This document shows positions 9,701 to 19,818 of a stretch of DNA of 64,000 nt, in pieces; the first letter of the stretch is position 1, and the number at the start of each line of letters is the position of its first letter. Origin of the DNA: Abditibacterium sp. (lineage in GTDB: Bacteria; Armatimonadota; Abditibacteriia; Abditibacteriales; Abditibacteriaceae); the NCBI GenBank assembly GCA_030448265.1, contig JAUJNG010000006.1, forward strand, positions 70,967 through 134,966. Reading direction: 5' to 3'. Made by a program: the position numbers and the translations under genes. Under the pieces are notes generated by a model. The model was not told where the DNA came from and made no database searches. It was given only the letters and a program-made list of their open reading frames with translations.

Positions 9701-9780
9701 AGGAAAAGGGCGCACAGAGCGCCTAACAACAAACCCTGTCCTGCACGCAGGACAGGGTTGGAGCGGGAACGCGACATCAT
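6769..9780 (-). CDS. CHASE2-PAS-GGDEF-EAL bifunctional c-di-GMP signalling protein
   Basis: N-terminal CHASE2-like extracellular domain and TM helices; PAS (YEDNEIGAGIDDWYSRVHPDD); RLGGDEFTILLDD; FEALVRWQHPERG. Confidence 0.92.
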   Translation of the reverse strand: MMSRSRSNPVLRAGQGLLLGALCALFLFIIDGFGVFHGLERNSLDTLFNARGIVYPSPNIVIVEADDSTIKDYPLPIPRGVYGQLVDQLTQAGAKTIAFDVMFPRRSKSPHQDAKLIASTQASGRVIHSAAFFFKPQQDLSLGVGNPANASLILPRFRIPTQGAMAPTTVWGTAAMPELQKAAAGLGLINAPPDVDGVLRQVHNILGFRGGQAPTLHPSLALAAAAHFLDVKPNQIVAGPHEIVLPAASGTRHIPLDMDGRTWVNWIGPHKSFATHTLKNVLAGRVPASEFKGKIVLIGVTAAGSTEIRPTPFSSIDAAVTLQANAINDILLGRSLRPASLLTKLLLILAFPALIGAIAFRWNSRVSGLATLMLCIALWCTALFCLSRLNYYLPVANALAGGMLAWSVSIAFLQLEDARQLRRAEERYALAVRGANDGLWDWDLKTGEIYYSPRWKSMLGYEDNEIGAGIDDWYSRVHPDDLSRMKAQLEAHLSSGEAHFESQHRMEHRDRHWVWVLSRGLRVCDATGQPTRMAGSQSDITQQIEANEQLERNAFYDGLTGLPNRALFMDLLGRALTRTQRRKGHYFAVCFLDLDRFKTINDSLGHGNGDALLVNVARRLESCLRPGDTAARLGGDEFTILLDDIIDAGDATRIVERIQSTLSEPFTLGGQEIFSTSSIGIALSSADYRNPEDLLRDADTAMYRAKSLGRARHAIFDEAMHAEALLSLRLETDLRRALERQNFLVYYQPIVHLESGKITGFEALVRWQHPERGMISPGEFIPLAEETGLIIPLDHFVLREACTQVKLWQDLFPQRHLTISVNLSSKQFAQPDLIPHIQGVLRDTGLSPESLKLEITEGVLMNNPDSAASMLHQLRDSGIRLSIDDFGTGYSSLSYLHRFPLNTLKVDQSFVRRMQPNGENSEIVLTIVNLARNLNMDVIAEGIETETQMEQLRDILCDYGQGYFFARPLTCNDAHSLLSSNTNWSSRSLEAASEALEAAPAIA

Positions 9781-9825
9781 TGGATATTCCCAGAAACAGT
9801 GGTCTTAGAAAGCCTCACTGCAGGC

Positions 9826-11025
<1,200 letters not shown>

Positions 11026-11159
11026 GGTGGTGTTTGTTGTGCCCTTAAACGTGCCGTCACCACTTCGGTTCAAGGGCGCTTTACGTCCAGAGGATTTTTT
11101 GATTGTGAATTTATTAGAAGCACAAAAGTTGCCAAAAAGATTTCGTCGCCAAATATTCG

Positions 11160-13073
11160 TCATACCTCTGCTTCAAGTGCGGTTTTGCGCTTGAAAATCA
11201 GCACAGCACTCACAAATCCAAGCGCGCACAACGCAATGAAGCCGCCCAGGCGAAAGGTTTCTGGCTGATACCTGCCCGCCTTCCAGCCTGGGGTGAAACT
11301 GGCGCCACTGGCGCGCAGCGCCCCGCCGATTTCGCGTTGATAGACATCAGCGCCATTGGCAGAAAAGATTTTTTGCCCTGACCTGAGGGGCGCTTCGCCT
11401 TGCAAGGTTACGACATAGCGCACGGCAAGCGAATCGAGCAGCGCCGGCGAAGGCGCTTCCAACAAAACCATGTTGCCGTTGAATTGTGGCGACGGCCCAC
11501 CCGCTTCGCCGCCCACCCAGGCGCGATAGACACGCGGCGAAAGCGAATCGTAGCCGTTGACATCGTGAATGCCATAAACCATCGCGCCGTTGGGCGGCAA
11601 AACGCCTGGCGGATGATTGCGCCCACCGCGCGCCAAGTTTTCAGAGGGCAGCCACGCATTTTTAGGCGTGACGAACAAAACCCGCGCGTTGGGGCCACTG
11701 TTGCGAGCCAGAAAAGTCGTGAGTTGGGTCGGGGGATAAATCGCGGCGCGCGGCGCGGTGGGCTGGGTCGAAAACGCGTTGAAAAACAGTTCGGCGCTCA
11801 CCAAAAGCAGCGCCATGACGGGAAAAACCGCGCTTTTAATTTTGGAACGTCCCAAATCGAGGCCAAATCCCGCCAGAAGCGCCACGCCCAGGCTCCACAA
11901 CAAGAGGGCACGCCCCGTTCCACCCATTTGCGACACGCCAGGCGCGTTGAAAAAGAAAAACTGCGAAACCGGCGTGGCCAGTGCGTAAAGCAAGCCGAAA
12001 ATCGCCAAAGTGAAGGCGTAATTTTTGGGCATAGAAGAAAACAAGGAGAGTAAGGAAAATTTTTCTTTCTCTCTTCTCTTCTTCCTTGCTTCTATTCCCC
12101 AAAAAACACCCAGCATTCCCAGTCCGAGCGCGCCCACGCCCAGATAACCGAAATTTTCGTTCAAACTGCCCCCGCTCATCGGCCAGTTCGGAAAGAGCAG
12201 CGAGGGCCACTCGGCGCCTTGCAGCGCGCGCGGCTTCCAGAATTCCCAGTCGGCGAGCGTGGGTGGGCCGCCGGCGCGATGGCCCAGCCGTGCCAGTTCG
12301 AGCGTCGGCAAAAGCTGCGCGGCGCCCAGACTCAGCGCCAGAAGCGTGGCGCCACACAAAATCGCCAGACCGCGCCATTTGCGCTTTAAAAATGGCTGGC
12401 GCAGCGCCAGGGCCAGCAAAATGTAGAAGAAAATTTGAGCGTGGCCCGCCAGAAGCGCACAACTCAGTGCCAGCGCGAGGAAAAAACTCGCCGCGCCATT
12501 TGTTTCGTCGTCGCTGGCCAATTCAAAGAGCAGAAGGCAAAGCGGCAGCCACGAGGCGGTCGCGAACAGCGTGGGCAGCAAGGCCCAGGCGCTCAGATAG
12601 CCGCAAAACGTGTAAATCACCGCCGCGACGGTGGCGGCGGCGCGGCTCAAATTCCAGCGCCGCGCCAGAAAATAGGTGGCGAAGCTCGCAAGAATCGAGT
12701 GCAAAAACGCCGAGATGCCAAAAGCACGCGCCGTATCGAAAATCCAGAACGGCAGATTTAATGGATATAAAACCGCGCTCTGCGCGTTGGCCAGAAACGG
12801 CGTGCCGGAAAATTGAAACGGGTTCCAGAGCGGAATTTCGCCGCCGCGCAGACTTTGCGCCGCGAAATGCCGCCAGGGAAAATACTGCGCCAGTGCGTCC
12901 CACTGCAAAATCGTCCAGGGCGCGTTGGGGTCGCTTCCGAAGGGCGCGAAACCGCGCAACATCGCGCCAGGCAGTAAAACCTGATCGGTCAGCAGCACGC
13001 GGCTCCAAAATGCCAGGCACAGCGCCGCGAGCAGAAAAAGCGGCGCGCTGGGCCGCGAAAGAAGGGCTTTCAT
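11160..13073 (-). CDS. YfhO-like/GT-C-type polytopic membrane protein
   Basis: Multiple TM helices; WNPFQFSGTPFLANAQSAVLYPLNLPF; MVYGIHDVNGYDSLSPRVY. Confidence 0.65.
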   Translation of the reverse strand: MKALLSRPSAPLFLLAALCLAFWSRVLLTDQVLLPGAMLRGFAPFGSDPNAPWTILQWDALAQYFPWRHFAAQSLRGGEIPLWNPFQFSGTPFLANAQSAVLYPLNLPFWIFDTARAFGISAFLHSILASFATYFLARRWNLSRAAATVAAVIYTFCGYLSAWALLPTLFATASWLPLCLLLFELASDDETNGAASFFLALALSCALLAGHAQIFFYILLALALRQPFLKRKWRGLAILCGATLLALSLGAAQLLPTLELARLGHRAGGPPTLADWEFWKPRALQGAEWPSLLFPNWPMSGGSLNENFGYLGVGALGLGMLGVFWGIEARKKRREKEKFSLLSLFSSMPKNYAFTLAIFGLLYALATPVSQFFFFNAPGVSQMGGTGRALLLWSLGVALLAGFGLDLGRSKIKSAVFPVMALLLVSAELFFNAFSTQPTAPRAAIYPPTQLTTFLARNSGPNARVLFVTPKNAWLPSENLARGGRNHPPGVLPPNGAMVYGIHDVNGYDSLSPRVYRAWVGGEAGGPSPQFNGNMVLLEAPSPALLDSLAVRYVVTLQGEAPLRSGQKIFSANGADVYQREIGGALRASGASFTPGWKAGRYQPETFRLGGFIALCALGFVSAVLIFKRKTALEAEV

Positions 13074-13127
13074 GCGATTTCAAGACTGGGGCGGGAGGTC
13101 TATTCTAAACTGCTCTTCGATTTATTT

Positions 13128-13592
13128 ATGCGTCAACTCGTTAAATTTTGCATCGTCGGCGCGTCCAGCACCGCCATCGACCTCAGCATCTACGCTTTTT
13201 TGCTCAATGCATTGCCTCAGATGCCCTGGTATGTTTCGCAAACCATCGCATTTTGTTTTGGCGTCACCAACGGCTTCATCTGGAACCGCTTGTGGACATT
13301 TCAGGCCCACCAAGGCGCGGCCCGCAACCAATATCCCAAATTTTTCGTCACCAATGTGATCGGCTGGGCGCTCAATCTGGGCCTGCAAAAAGTGTTTTTG
13401 GTGCTCCTGACCGGCCAACTCGTTCACGCCGCCAATCCCGACCCCCGCACTTTGATTTTGGTCAAGCTGTGCGCCATCCCCATCGTGGTGATCTGGAATT
13501 TTTCGGCGGCACGCTTCTGGACATTTCGCGCACCTGCGCCACCGCGTCAGTCTTCCACTTTGCCGGTTCCTCCCATCGCTTCGTCCGAATAA
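13128..13592 (+). CDS. GtrA family membrane protein
   Basis: MRQLVKFCIVGASSTAIDLSIYAFLL...FGVTNGFIWNRLWTF...FSAARFWTFR. Confidence 0.85.
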   Translation: MRQLVKFCIVGASSTAIDLSIYAFLLNALPQMPWYVSQTIAFCFGVTNGFIWNRLWTFQAHQGAARNQYPKFFVTNVIGWALNLGLQKVFLVLLTGQLVHAANPDPRTLILVKLCAIPIVVIWNFSAARFWTFRAPAPPRQSSTLPVPPIASSE

Positions 13593-13600
13593 AGTGAAAG

Positions 13601-14185
13601 TTACAGATTGCCAAAGCGCGACATCGGCCACAAAATCATTTGGATACGCCCGCGAATATCCTTTTCTGAAATGGGGCCGTTTTCGCGCGAGTCGTCGGAA
13701 AAATTGCGGTTGTCGCCCATCACATAATAGTGATCCGGCGCCAGCACAATGGAAAGCGTATCCTGAGCGTCGGGACTGTCGGCCAGATACCCTTCGCTCA
13801 GGAGCTTTTTGTTGATGTAAACGCGCCCGCGAAACACGACGATCTCTTCGCCAGGCAGCCCGATGATGCGCTTGACCAGGCTCGCGCCTGGCCCCTTCCA
13901 CGAGGCGGGCGCTTCAAAGAGCACCACATCGCCGCGCCGCCACGAACCCTGCAAAGCCGCGCGGTGATCGACCAGGGTGTAATCGCCGCGATAAAGCGTG
14001 GGCTGCATCGACCCCGAAGTAATCAGCACGCCCTCGAAAGCCAGCATGCGCAGCAAAAGCACGAAGAGCAGCCCCAGCAGGGCGACGCCGCCCAACGTCA
14101 GCGAGCGCATCAGGCGCCGCCGTTCTTTGTGCTCTTCGGGCGAAATTTTGGGCGCTTTGGCGCCGGTCGAAACCACGATACCCAT
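13601..14185 (-). CDS. lepB: Signal peptidase I
   Basis: ITSGSMQPTLYRGDYTLVD, LFEAPASW...VKRIIGLPGEEI, YYVMGDNRNFSDDSR. Confidence 0.92.
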   Translation of the reverse strand: MGIVVSTGAKAPKISPEEHKERRRLMRSLTLGGVALLGLLFVLLLRMLAFEGVLITSGSMQPTLYRGDYTLVDHRAALQGSWRRGDVVLFEAPASWKGPGASLVKRIIGLPGEEIVVFRGRVYINKKLLSEGYLADSPDAQDTLSIVLAPDHYYVMGDNRNFSDDSRENGPISEKDIRGRIQMILWPMSRFGNL

Positions 14186-14214
14186 AATTTGATTTTTAAC
14201 CCGTCGCGTTTTTG

Positions 14215-14308
14215 GGGACACAGATGAACCGGATGAAGAGGATAAACACGGATGTCTTCCAGAAAATTATCCGTGTTTATCCTTTTCATCCGGTTCATCT
14301 GTGTTCCC
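14215..14308. repeat. Long inverted repeat, ~39-nt arms
   Basis: gggacacagatgaaccggatgaagaggataaacacggat / atccgtgtttatccttttcatccggttcatctgtgttccc. Confidence 0.85.
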
Positions 14309-14360
14309 TTTTGACCCATCCAGACATCAGAGCGAGCAGCCTGAGTTGACTGATACCAAT

Positions 14361-15653
14361 TTACACTCTGCGGCGCAGTTTGGCGGCGAACATCCCGTCG
14401 CTGCCGTGACGGTGCGGAAAGGTGTTCAAAAACCCCTCCTGCGTCGCGGCGGGCGCCAGAAAAGCGGGCGCCATTTCAGTTTCGTAATGCGGGAAACGAG
14501 CCAGAAACGCCTCGATTTGCCCCTGATTTTCCTCGATTTCAAGCGAGCAGGTCGAATAAACCAGCGCGCCTCCCACTTTGACGAGCGGCGCGGCGGCGTC
14601 GAGCAATTCGCGTTGCAACTCAAGCAGCTGCTCCAACTGCGCCGCCGTTTTGCGCCATTTGGCGTCGGGGCGGCGGCGCAGCGTGCCGGTTCCCAGACAG
14701 GGCGCGTCGAGCAAAACCACATCGGCGCCCCCCGTTTCGCGCTCCAGTTGCGGTGCGAGACCCCGAAAATCTCCGGCGCGGGTTTCGACACACGAGATTC
14801 CCAATCGAGTCGCGTTGTCGCGCACCATCTCCAAACGAGGCGGCGCGCTGTCGAGGGCCAGAATTCGACCCGCATCGCCCATGATTTGCGCCAGATGCGT
14901 GGTTTTTCCGCCAGGCGCGCTCGCGGCGTCGATGACGAAATCGCCCGCGGCCGGCGCCGCGAGAAGGGAAACCAACTGCGCCGCCTCGTCCTGGGCGATG
15001 ATTTGTCCTTTTTTCCACTGCGGCAGCGCCGTCGCGTCGCCCCGTTCCAAAAGGAGCGCGTCGGGCGATAAATTTCCGCTTGTCGCGCCCGAAATTTGAT
15101 TCAGCATCTCGTCGCGCGTGGTTTGGAGCGTGTTGACGCGCAAACAGAGTGGCGCGATTTGATTATTGGCGCGCAGAATCTCGGCGGTTTCGTTCGGGCC
15201 GAAGCGCTTCAGGTAGCGCTCGACCAGCCATTTCGGATGAGAAAATTCGATGGAAAGATCGTTCGAGGCGCGCCACTCGGAAGCCAGACGGCGCGTGATG
15301 GCGTTGACGAAACCAGTCGCCGAGGCCAATTTTTCGCCCTTCATCAAGCCCGCGTATTCGTTGGCGAGGGCGCGGTCGGGGGTTTGCAGCGCAATTTTTT
15401 CGTATTGCGCCAGTCGCAGCGCGGCGCGCACGGGCGCATCGAGTTTGGCGAGCGGTTTTTGGAGCAGGGGCGCTAAAGTCCAGTCGAGGCGCGCGCGGTG
15501 GCGCAGCGTTCCCGAATAAATCTCGCGCGCGAAAGGGCGCACATCGCTTTCGAGAGATGCGAAATCGCCCGTTGTGAACGCCTCGCGCTCCGAGGCGACG
15601 AGGGCGAGCATCGCGGCGCGGCGCGCGAGAGTTTTGGGGTGGATTTCGGGCAT
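14361..15653 (-). CDS. rsmB: 16S rRNA (cytosine(967)-C(5))-methyltransferase
   Basis: NusB-like N-terminus, then DAASAPGGKTTHLAQ, VVLLDAPCLGTGTLRRRPDAKWR, GGALVYSTCSLEIEEN. Confidence 0.9.
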   Translation of the reverse strand: MPEIHPKTLARRAAMLALVASEREAFTTGDFASLESDVRPFAREIYSGTLRHRARLDWTLAPLLQKPLAKLDAPVRAALRLAQYEKIALQTPDRALANEYAGLMKGEKLASATGFVNAITRRLASEWRASNDLSIEFSHPKWLVERYLKRFGPNETAEILRANNQIAPLCLRVNTLQTTRDEMLNQISGATSGNLSPDALLLERGDATALPQWKKGQIIAQDEAAQLVSLLAAPAAGDFVIDAASAPGGKTTHLAQIMGDAGRILALDSAPPRLEMVRDNATRLGISCVETRAGDFRGLAPQLERETGGADVVLLDAPCLGTGTLRRRPDAKWRKTAAQLEQLLELQRELLDAAAPLVKVGGALVYSTCSLEIEENQGQIEAFLARFPHYETEMAPAFLAPAATQEGFLNTFPHRHGSDGMFAAKLRRRV

Positions 15654-15683
15654 TTGGAAAATTGGGGTGGCCGCAAGGTTGGA

Positions 15684-15888
15684 AACCTTCCCCGCCCCCT
15701 CCTTCGTAAACGGATGGTGAGGGTTGGGAATTTCAACACAGAGAACACAGAGGAACAGAGGACTTTTCAAAGGGGATTTCGCTTGAAACTTCTCAAAAAA
15801 TCTTTGTGGCCCTCTGTTTCTCTGTGTTCTCTGTGTTGAAATTCCCAACCCTCACCATCCGTTTACGAAGGAGGGGGCAGGGGAGGTT
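15684..15888. repeat. Composite long inverted repeat, ~78-nt arms
   Basis: aaccttccccgccccctccttcgtaaacggatggtgagggttgggaatttcaacacagagaacacagagg... and its near-exact reverse complement. Confidence 0.9.
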
Positions 15889-15893
15889 TACAA

Positions 15894-16814
15894 TTACCGC
15901 ATCGAATCTCCCACTTCCAAGCGCGCGCCCCGCGCCCAGTCGCCCGCGTTCATGCGAGCTTTACCCGCCGCCTGAACTTCCAAGACCCTGACCACGCCTG
16001 CCCCCGACGCGACGAGAACGCCCTGTTTTCCAGCTTCCAAAACCGTTCCCGCCGCGCCGTTTCCCGCCTCGACCTGCGCGCGCCAGATTTTAAGCGGCGC
16101 GCCGCCAAAACCCGTTTGCGCCGTCGGCCAGGGGTTCATGGCGCGAATCAAATTGACGATTTCAAGGGCTGGTTTCGACCAGTCAATTTCGGCCATTTCC
16201 TTCCTGATTTGCGGGCAAAACGTGACGCCGCTTTCCTCCTGTGGCGTGCGCGGCGCGGTGCCCTTTTCGAGAAGCCCGAAGGTTTCGCGCAAAACTTCGG
16301 CGCCGATTCCCGTCAGGCGCTCCAAAAGCTCGCCGGAGGTTTCGCCGTCTTGAATTTCGACTTCGCGTTGTTGAATGATGTCGCCCGCGTCGAGTTTTTC
16401 GGCCATCCACTGCGTGGTCACGCCGGTGGTTTTGTCGCCGTGCCAGATCGCGTATTGCACCGGCGCCGCGCCGCGCCAGCGCGGAAGCAGCGAAAAATGG
16501 AGGTTGACACACCCGCGCGGCGCCATTTCCAAAACTTCGCGCGGCAAAATCTGGCCGAAAGCCACAACGGCAATCGCGTCGGGCGAAAACTCGCGCAGTT
16601 GCGCGATAAATTCCTCATTTCGCGCCCGCTCCGGCTGCAAAACGGAGATTTCGAGTTCGAGCGCGCGTTTTTTGACCGGCGAAGCGAGCAGTTCGTGCCC
16701 GCGCCCGCCGATTTTATCGGGCTGCGTCACGGCGACGATGATTTCGTGGTCGCGCGCCAGAGTTTCCAGGCACGGCACTGCGAGCGCAGGCGTGCCCATA
16801 AAAGCAATTTTCAT
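15894..16814 (-). CDS. fmt: Methionyl-tRNA formyltransferase
   Basis: MKIAFMGTPALAVPCLE, VVAFGQILPREVLEMAPRGCVNLHFSLLPRWRGAAPVQYAI. Confidence 0.95.
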   Translation of the reverse strand: MKIAFMGTPALAVPCLETLARDHEIIVAVTQPDKIGGRGHELLASPVKKRALELEISVLQPERARNEEFIAQLREFSPDAIAVVAFGQILPREVLEMAPRGCVNLHFSLLPRWRGAAPVQYAIWHGDKTTGVTTQWMAEKLDAGDIIQQREVEIQDGETSGELLERLTGIGAEVLRETFGLLEKGTAPRTPQEESGVTFCPQIRKEMAEIDWSKPALEIVNLIRAMNPWPTAQTGFGGAPLKIWRAQVEAGNGAAGTVLEAGKQGVLVASGAGVVRVLEVQAAGKARMNAGDWARGARLEVGDSMR

Positions 16815-16820
16815 GGTTTA

Positions 16821-16911
16821 GAGGCAATAGGGAACAGGCAACAGGCAATAGTAAAGCGGGGCGCAAAAGTGCTCGTTTTCACTTTCACTATTGCCTGTTG
16901 CCTATTGCCTC
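16821..16911. repeat. Inverted repeat built of caatagg/caacagg units
   Basis: gaggcaatagggaacaggcaacaggcaatagt ... actattgcctgttgcctattgcctc. Confidence 0.8.
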
Positions 16912-17525
16912 GAATTTCTCTCCACCCGTTCGCGCAGCACATCAGGGACGTGGGTATCGGGCGGGAATTTGCGGGCTTTGTAGGCGGCGGCGATGGCGTC
17001 GGGCGTGGTTTTTTTCATCAGAATCGTGTCCTCGCCCTCGTCGTCCACGCCTTCGATGAGCCAGGAAATCGAATCGGGAATGGCGCGCTGCAAATACATC
17101 ACGCCGTCGAGATGATCGATTTCGTGTTGCACACAGGTCGCGGCGCGGCCCGTTTCGTCGCTGTCTTCAAGTTCCCATTCGACCGGCTTGCCCTTGGCAT
17201 CGCGCCCCGTGACGACCACTCGCTTGGCGCGTTTGACGCGCGCCTGCACGCCAGGAATCGAAAGACAGCCTTCATCGCCGGTGCATTGGCCTTCGCGCCG
17301 CACGATTTTGGGATTGATGAGCGCGTGAGTTTCGTCGCCGATGCGAAACACGAAAATGCGCCGCGAAACCCCGACCTGAGGCGCCGCGAGTCCGGCGCCG
17401 TCGGCGGCGTTCATGGTTTCGATCATGTCGGCGATGAGTTTTTTATCGGCGGGCGTCAATTTATCGACCGCCACCGCCTTTTTGCGAAGCACTGGGTCGC
17501 CCCAGATGCGAATGGGTAAAAGCAT
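16902..17525 (-). CDS. def: Peptide deformylase
   Basis: GAGLAAPQVGVSRRIFVF, EGCLSIPGVQ, CVQHEIDHLDGVMY. Confidence 0.96.
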   Translation of the reverse strand: MLLPIRIWGDPVLRKKAVAVDKLTPADKKLIADMIETMNAADGAGLAAPQVGVSRRIFVFRIGDETHALINPKIVRREGQCTGDEGCLSIPGVQARVKRAKRVVVTGRDAKGKPVEWELEDSDETGRAATCVQHEIDHLDGVMYLQRAIPDSISWLIEGVDDEGEDTILMKKTTPDAIAAAYKARKFPPDTHVPDVLRERVERNSRQ

Positions 17526-17533
17526 TTTTTTGA

Positions 17534-17611
17534 GGAATACGGGAGACGGAATACGGGAGACGGAAGATGCGAAACGCGCTTAGCGCTCCCGTATTCCGTA
17601 TGCCGTCTCCC
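17534..17611. repeat. Inverted repeat of atacggg/agacgg units
   Basis: gggagacggaatacgggag ... ctcccgtattccgtatgccgtctccc. Confidence 0.75.
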
Positions 17612-17614
17612 TTG

Positions 17615-19618
17615 CTATCGAATTCCTTCCTGGCTCCAGCGATTCCAGATTTGGTTTTGCCCCAGACCGGTGACGGCGCGAAAGGCGGTTTCGGGCGGCA
17701 CGTCGCGCCCGATTTGACGCAGAATTTCCAAAACCGCTTTTTTGCCCCACTCCTGCACCATGAAATCGACGATGGAATTGGCCTGAGAGTAAGCCAGAAA
17801 AGCGCGTTCGCCGTCCACGTTCCACGCCGTCATTTCGCGCATCGAAAGCAGCGTTCCGGCTCTGGCGGCGCGGCGCACGCGCGCGATGTAGCCTTCGTAG
17901 CCGCCCTCGACCGAAGTGGCGATGCCCTCGTTGAACCACACCGGCACCAGACGGCCCTTGGCGAGTTGGCGCACCGCGACGTGGCCGTATTCGTGGGCGA
18001 CGGTGCTGAAAATCGCTTTGGTGTCGCGCGGGTCGGTGAAAGTGTTGATTTCTTCGCCCAGAACGAGGGGCCCCAGGCCGGTCGAGACCAGTTTGGTGAG
18101 GGTGAGCGCCGCCACGAACTCCGAGCCGCCCTGCGCCGAAAACTGCGTGGTGTAGCGCGCGAATTCGCCTTGATTACGCCATAAAATGACTTCGGAATTG
18201 CCCATCGGAATCCCGAAACCGGCGTAAACGGTGTGCTGGGCTTCTTCGAGCGCCGCGAGCAGGGGAATCGCGGTTTTATCGCCAGGCCAGACGCGCACCG
18301 TGAACAGCGCCGAGCGCAGGATGTTGGAGGGTTTCACGCGCGCCAGGCGGCTGCGTTCGCGCCCGTGCTCGACCAGAAGCTGCACCCAGTCGGCGTCCTG
18401 ACGACGCACTGCGCCGCGTTTCATCAGGTCGCTCGCGACGCGCATCCAGGCGGCGGCGCGCTCTTCCTCGGCGAGGCGCGAGTATTCGAGGGCCAGTCGC
18501 AGCGCCACGATGACGCTGGGAGTCGCGCGCTGGCGGCGCTGCAAGGCGCTAATGACATCTTGAGGATGTTCGGGCGCCAGGCCGACGTTCTGTTCGCTTT
18601 CGATCTGGCGCTCGACGCGGTTTTGTGGATCGGCGGCGCGGTTGTTTTCGGCTTCTTTGAGCCTGGCGGCGCCCACGATGCCTGGCTGCAACAGCTCGGC
18701 TTTTTGCAATTCGTCGGCGGCTTCGTTCCACAGCCCGACGGCTCCCAGCGTCAACCCGAAATCGCGGTGCGAGGCCGCCGAGGTGTATTCACTTCCCGCG
18801 ATGCGTTCGCGCCACAGTGCGGCGGCGCTGTCGGCGGCGGGCGGGATGTGGCGCTCTTCTTCGAAGGCCGCGCCCACTCCGAACCAGCCGGCGGCGCCCT
18901 TTTGGAGCAAAAAATGAGCGTTGACGGCGCGACTGCGCGGCGCGGCGCTCATGCGCGCGAGCAAAAATTCGCGCGGTTTGGGCGCGCGGTTTTCTTCGCT
19001 CGCATCGGAAAGCTGACCGTCCCAGCGCTGGCGCCGCAAAGCGATCCAGCGCCCCCCGATGCGCGAAGCAATCACATCCAGCACGGCGGGCGTCTGATCG
19101 CCTCCCACGCTGTCCCATTCGCTCTCGACGGCCCCCGCCAGTTGCGCCAAAGCATCGGGAGGCGCCGCAAAACGAGTCGGCGTGAGCGCGAAACTGCCGT
19201 CGGCGTTGCGCGCCAGCCACAACTCCTGCGCGCCGCTGCTGAGCGTCGCGGGCGTCGCGCCCTGTCTCGAAAGCGCGAAAACCTGGCGCACCAGAGCGCC
19301 GCGTGGCGTCACGGCGAGATGAGTGATGCGCTCGCGCAAAGCGAGCGGCGCTTTATCGGCGGGAACGCTCGCGCCGAAAAAAGCGAGCGCGTTGGCATCA
19401 CGCGCCAGCGCGGCGCGTTCGAGGCGGTCGAGGGTGCCCTGGATGCTTTCCAACTCGCCAGGCGAAGCGTTGGAGACCAGAGCCGCGCCCACAACTTCCT
19501 GTCCCAGCGCGCGCTGCGGCGCAACGCTCAGAGCGAGGGCCAGACCTAAGGCCCAGACGATGAAAAACCGCGCGAACGTGTCGCGCGGTGAAAAATGGCG
19601 GTTGGCGGTTCGATTCAT
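17615..19618 (-). CDS. Peptidase MA-like (HEXXH) secreted/anchored protein
   Basis: N-terminal hydrophobic segment; TVAHEYGHVAVRQLAKGRLVPVWFNEGIATSVEGGYE. Confidence 0.75.
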   Translation of the reverse strand: MNRTANRHFSPRDTFARFFIVWALGLALALSVAPQRALGQEVVGAALVSNASPGELESIQGTLDRLERAALARDANALAFFGASVPADKAPLALRERITHLAVTPRGALVRQVFALSRQGATPATLSSGAQELWLARNADGSFALTPTRFAAPPDALAQLAGAVESEWDSVGGDQTPAVLDVIASRIGGRWIALRRQRWDGQLSDASEENRAPKPREFLLARMSAAPRSRAVNAHFLLQKGAAGWFGVGAAFEEERHIPPAADSAAALWRERIAGSEYTSAASHRDFGLTLGAVGLWNEAADELQKAELLQPGIVGAARLKEAENNRAADPQNRVERQIESEQNVGLAPEHPQDVISALQRRQRATPSVIVALRLALEYSRLAEEERAAAWMRVASDLMKRGAVRRQDADWVQLLVEHGRERSRLARVKPSNILRSALFTVRVWPGDKTAIPLLAALEEAQHTVYAGFGIPMGNSEVILWRNQGEFARYTTQFSAQGGSEFVAALTLTKLVSTGLGPLVLGEEINTFTDPRDTKAIFSTVAHEYGHVAVRQLAKGRLVPVWFNEGIATSVEGGYEGYIARVRRAARAGTLLSMREMTAWNVDGERAFLAYSQANSIVDFMVQEWGKKAVLEILRQIGRDVPPETAFRAVTGLGQNQIWNRWSQEGIR

Positions 19619-19700
19619 CGGGGCAAGGGTGAAATTGGGGTGACGAGCGGCGAATTTGAGGAGTTCCACTGGGGGCGTTTGGTTGTCGGAGCGTTATTGT

Positions 19701-19815
19701 GCCAGGAGGCTAAAGCCTCGGCAACCAAACCAAGCCTGCCTTCGCAGGCTACACCTTCTATCTATAGGCCACGAAGGTGGCCTTGGTTTGGTTGCCGAGG
19801 CTTTAGCCTCCTGGC
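19701..19815. repeat. Long inverted repeat, perfect 34-nt arms, two internal mini-hairpins
   Basis: gccaggaggctaaagcctcggcaaccaaaccaag / exact reverse complement; internal gcctgccttcgcaggc and gccacgaaggtggc. Confidence 0.92.
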
Positions 19816-19818
19816 GCC

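Noticed and set aside
16116-17519. 467-aa plus-strand ORF
   Set aside because: Antisense to fmt and def and runs through an intergenic repeat.
18233-19549. 438-aa plus-strand ORF
   Set aside because: Antisense to the peptidase MA-like gene.
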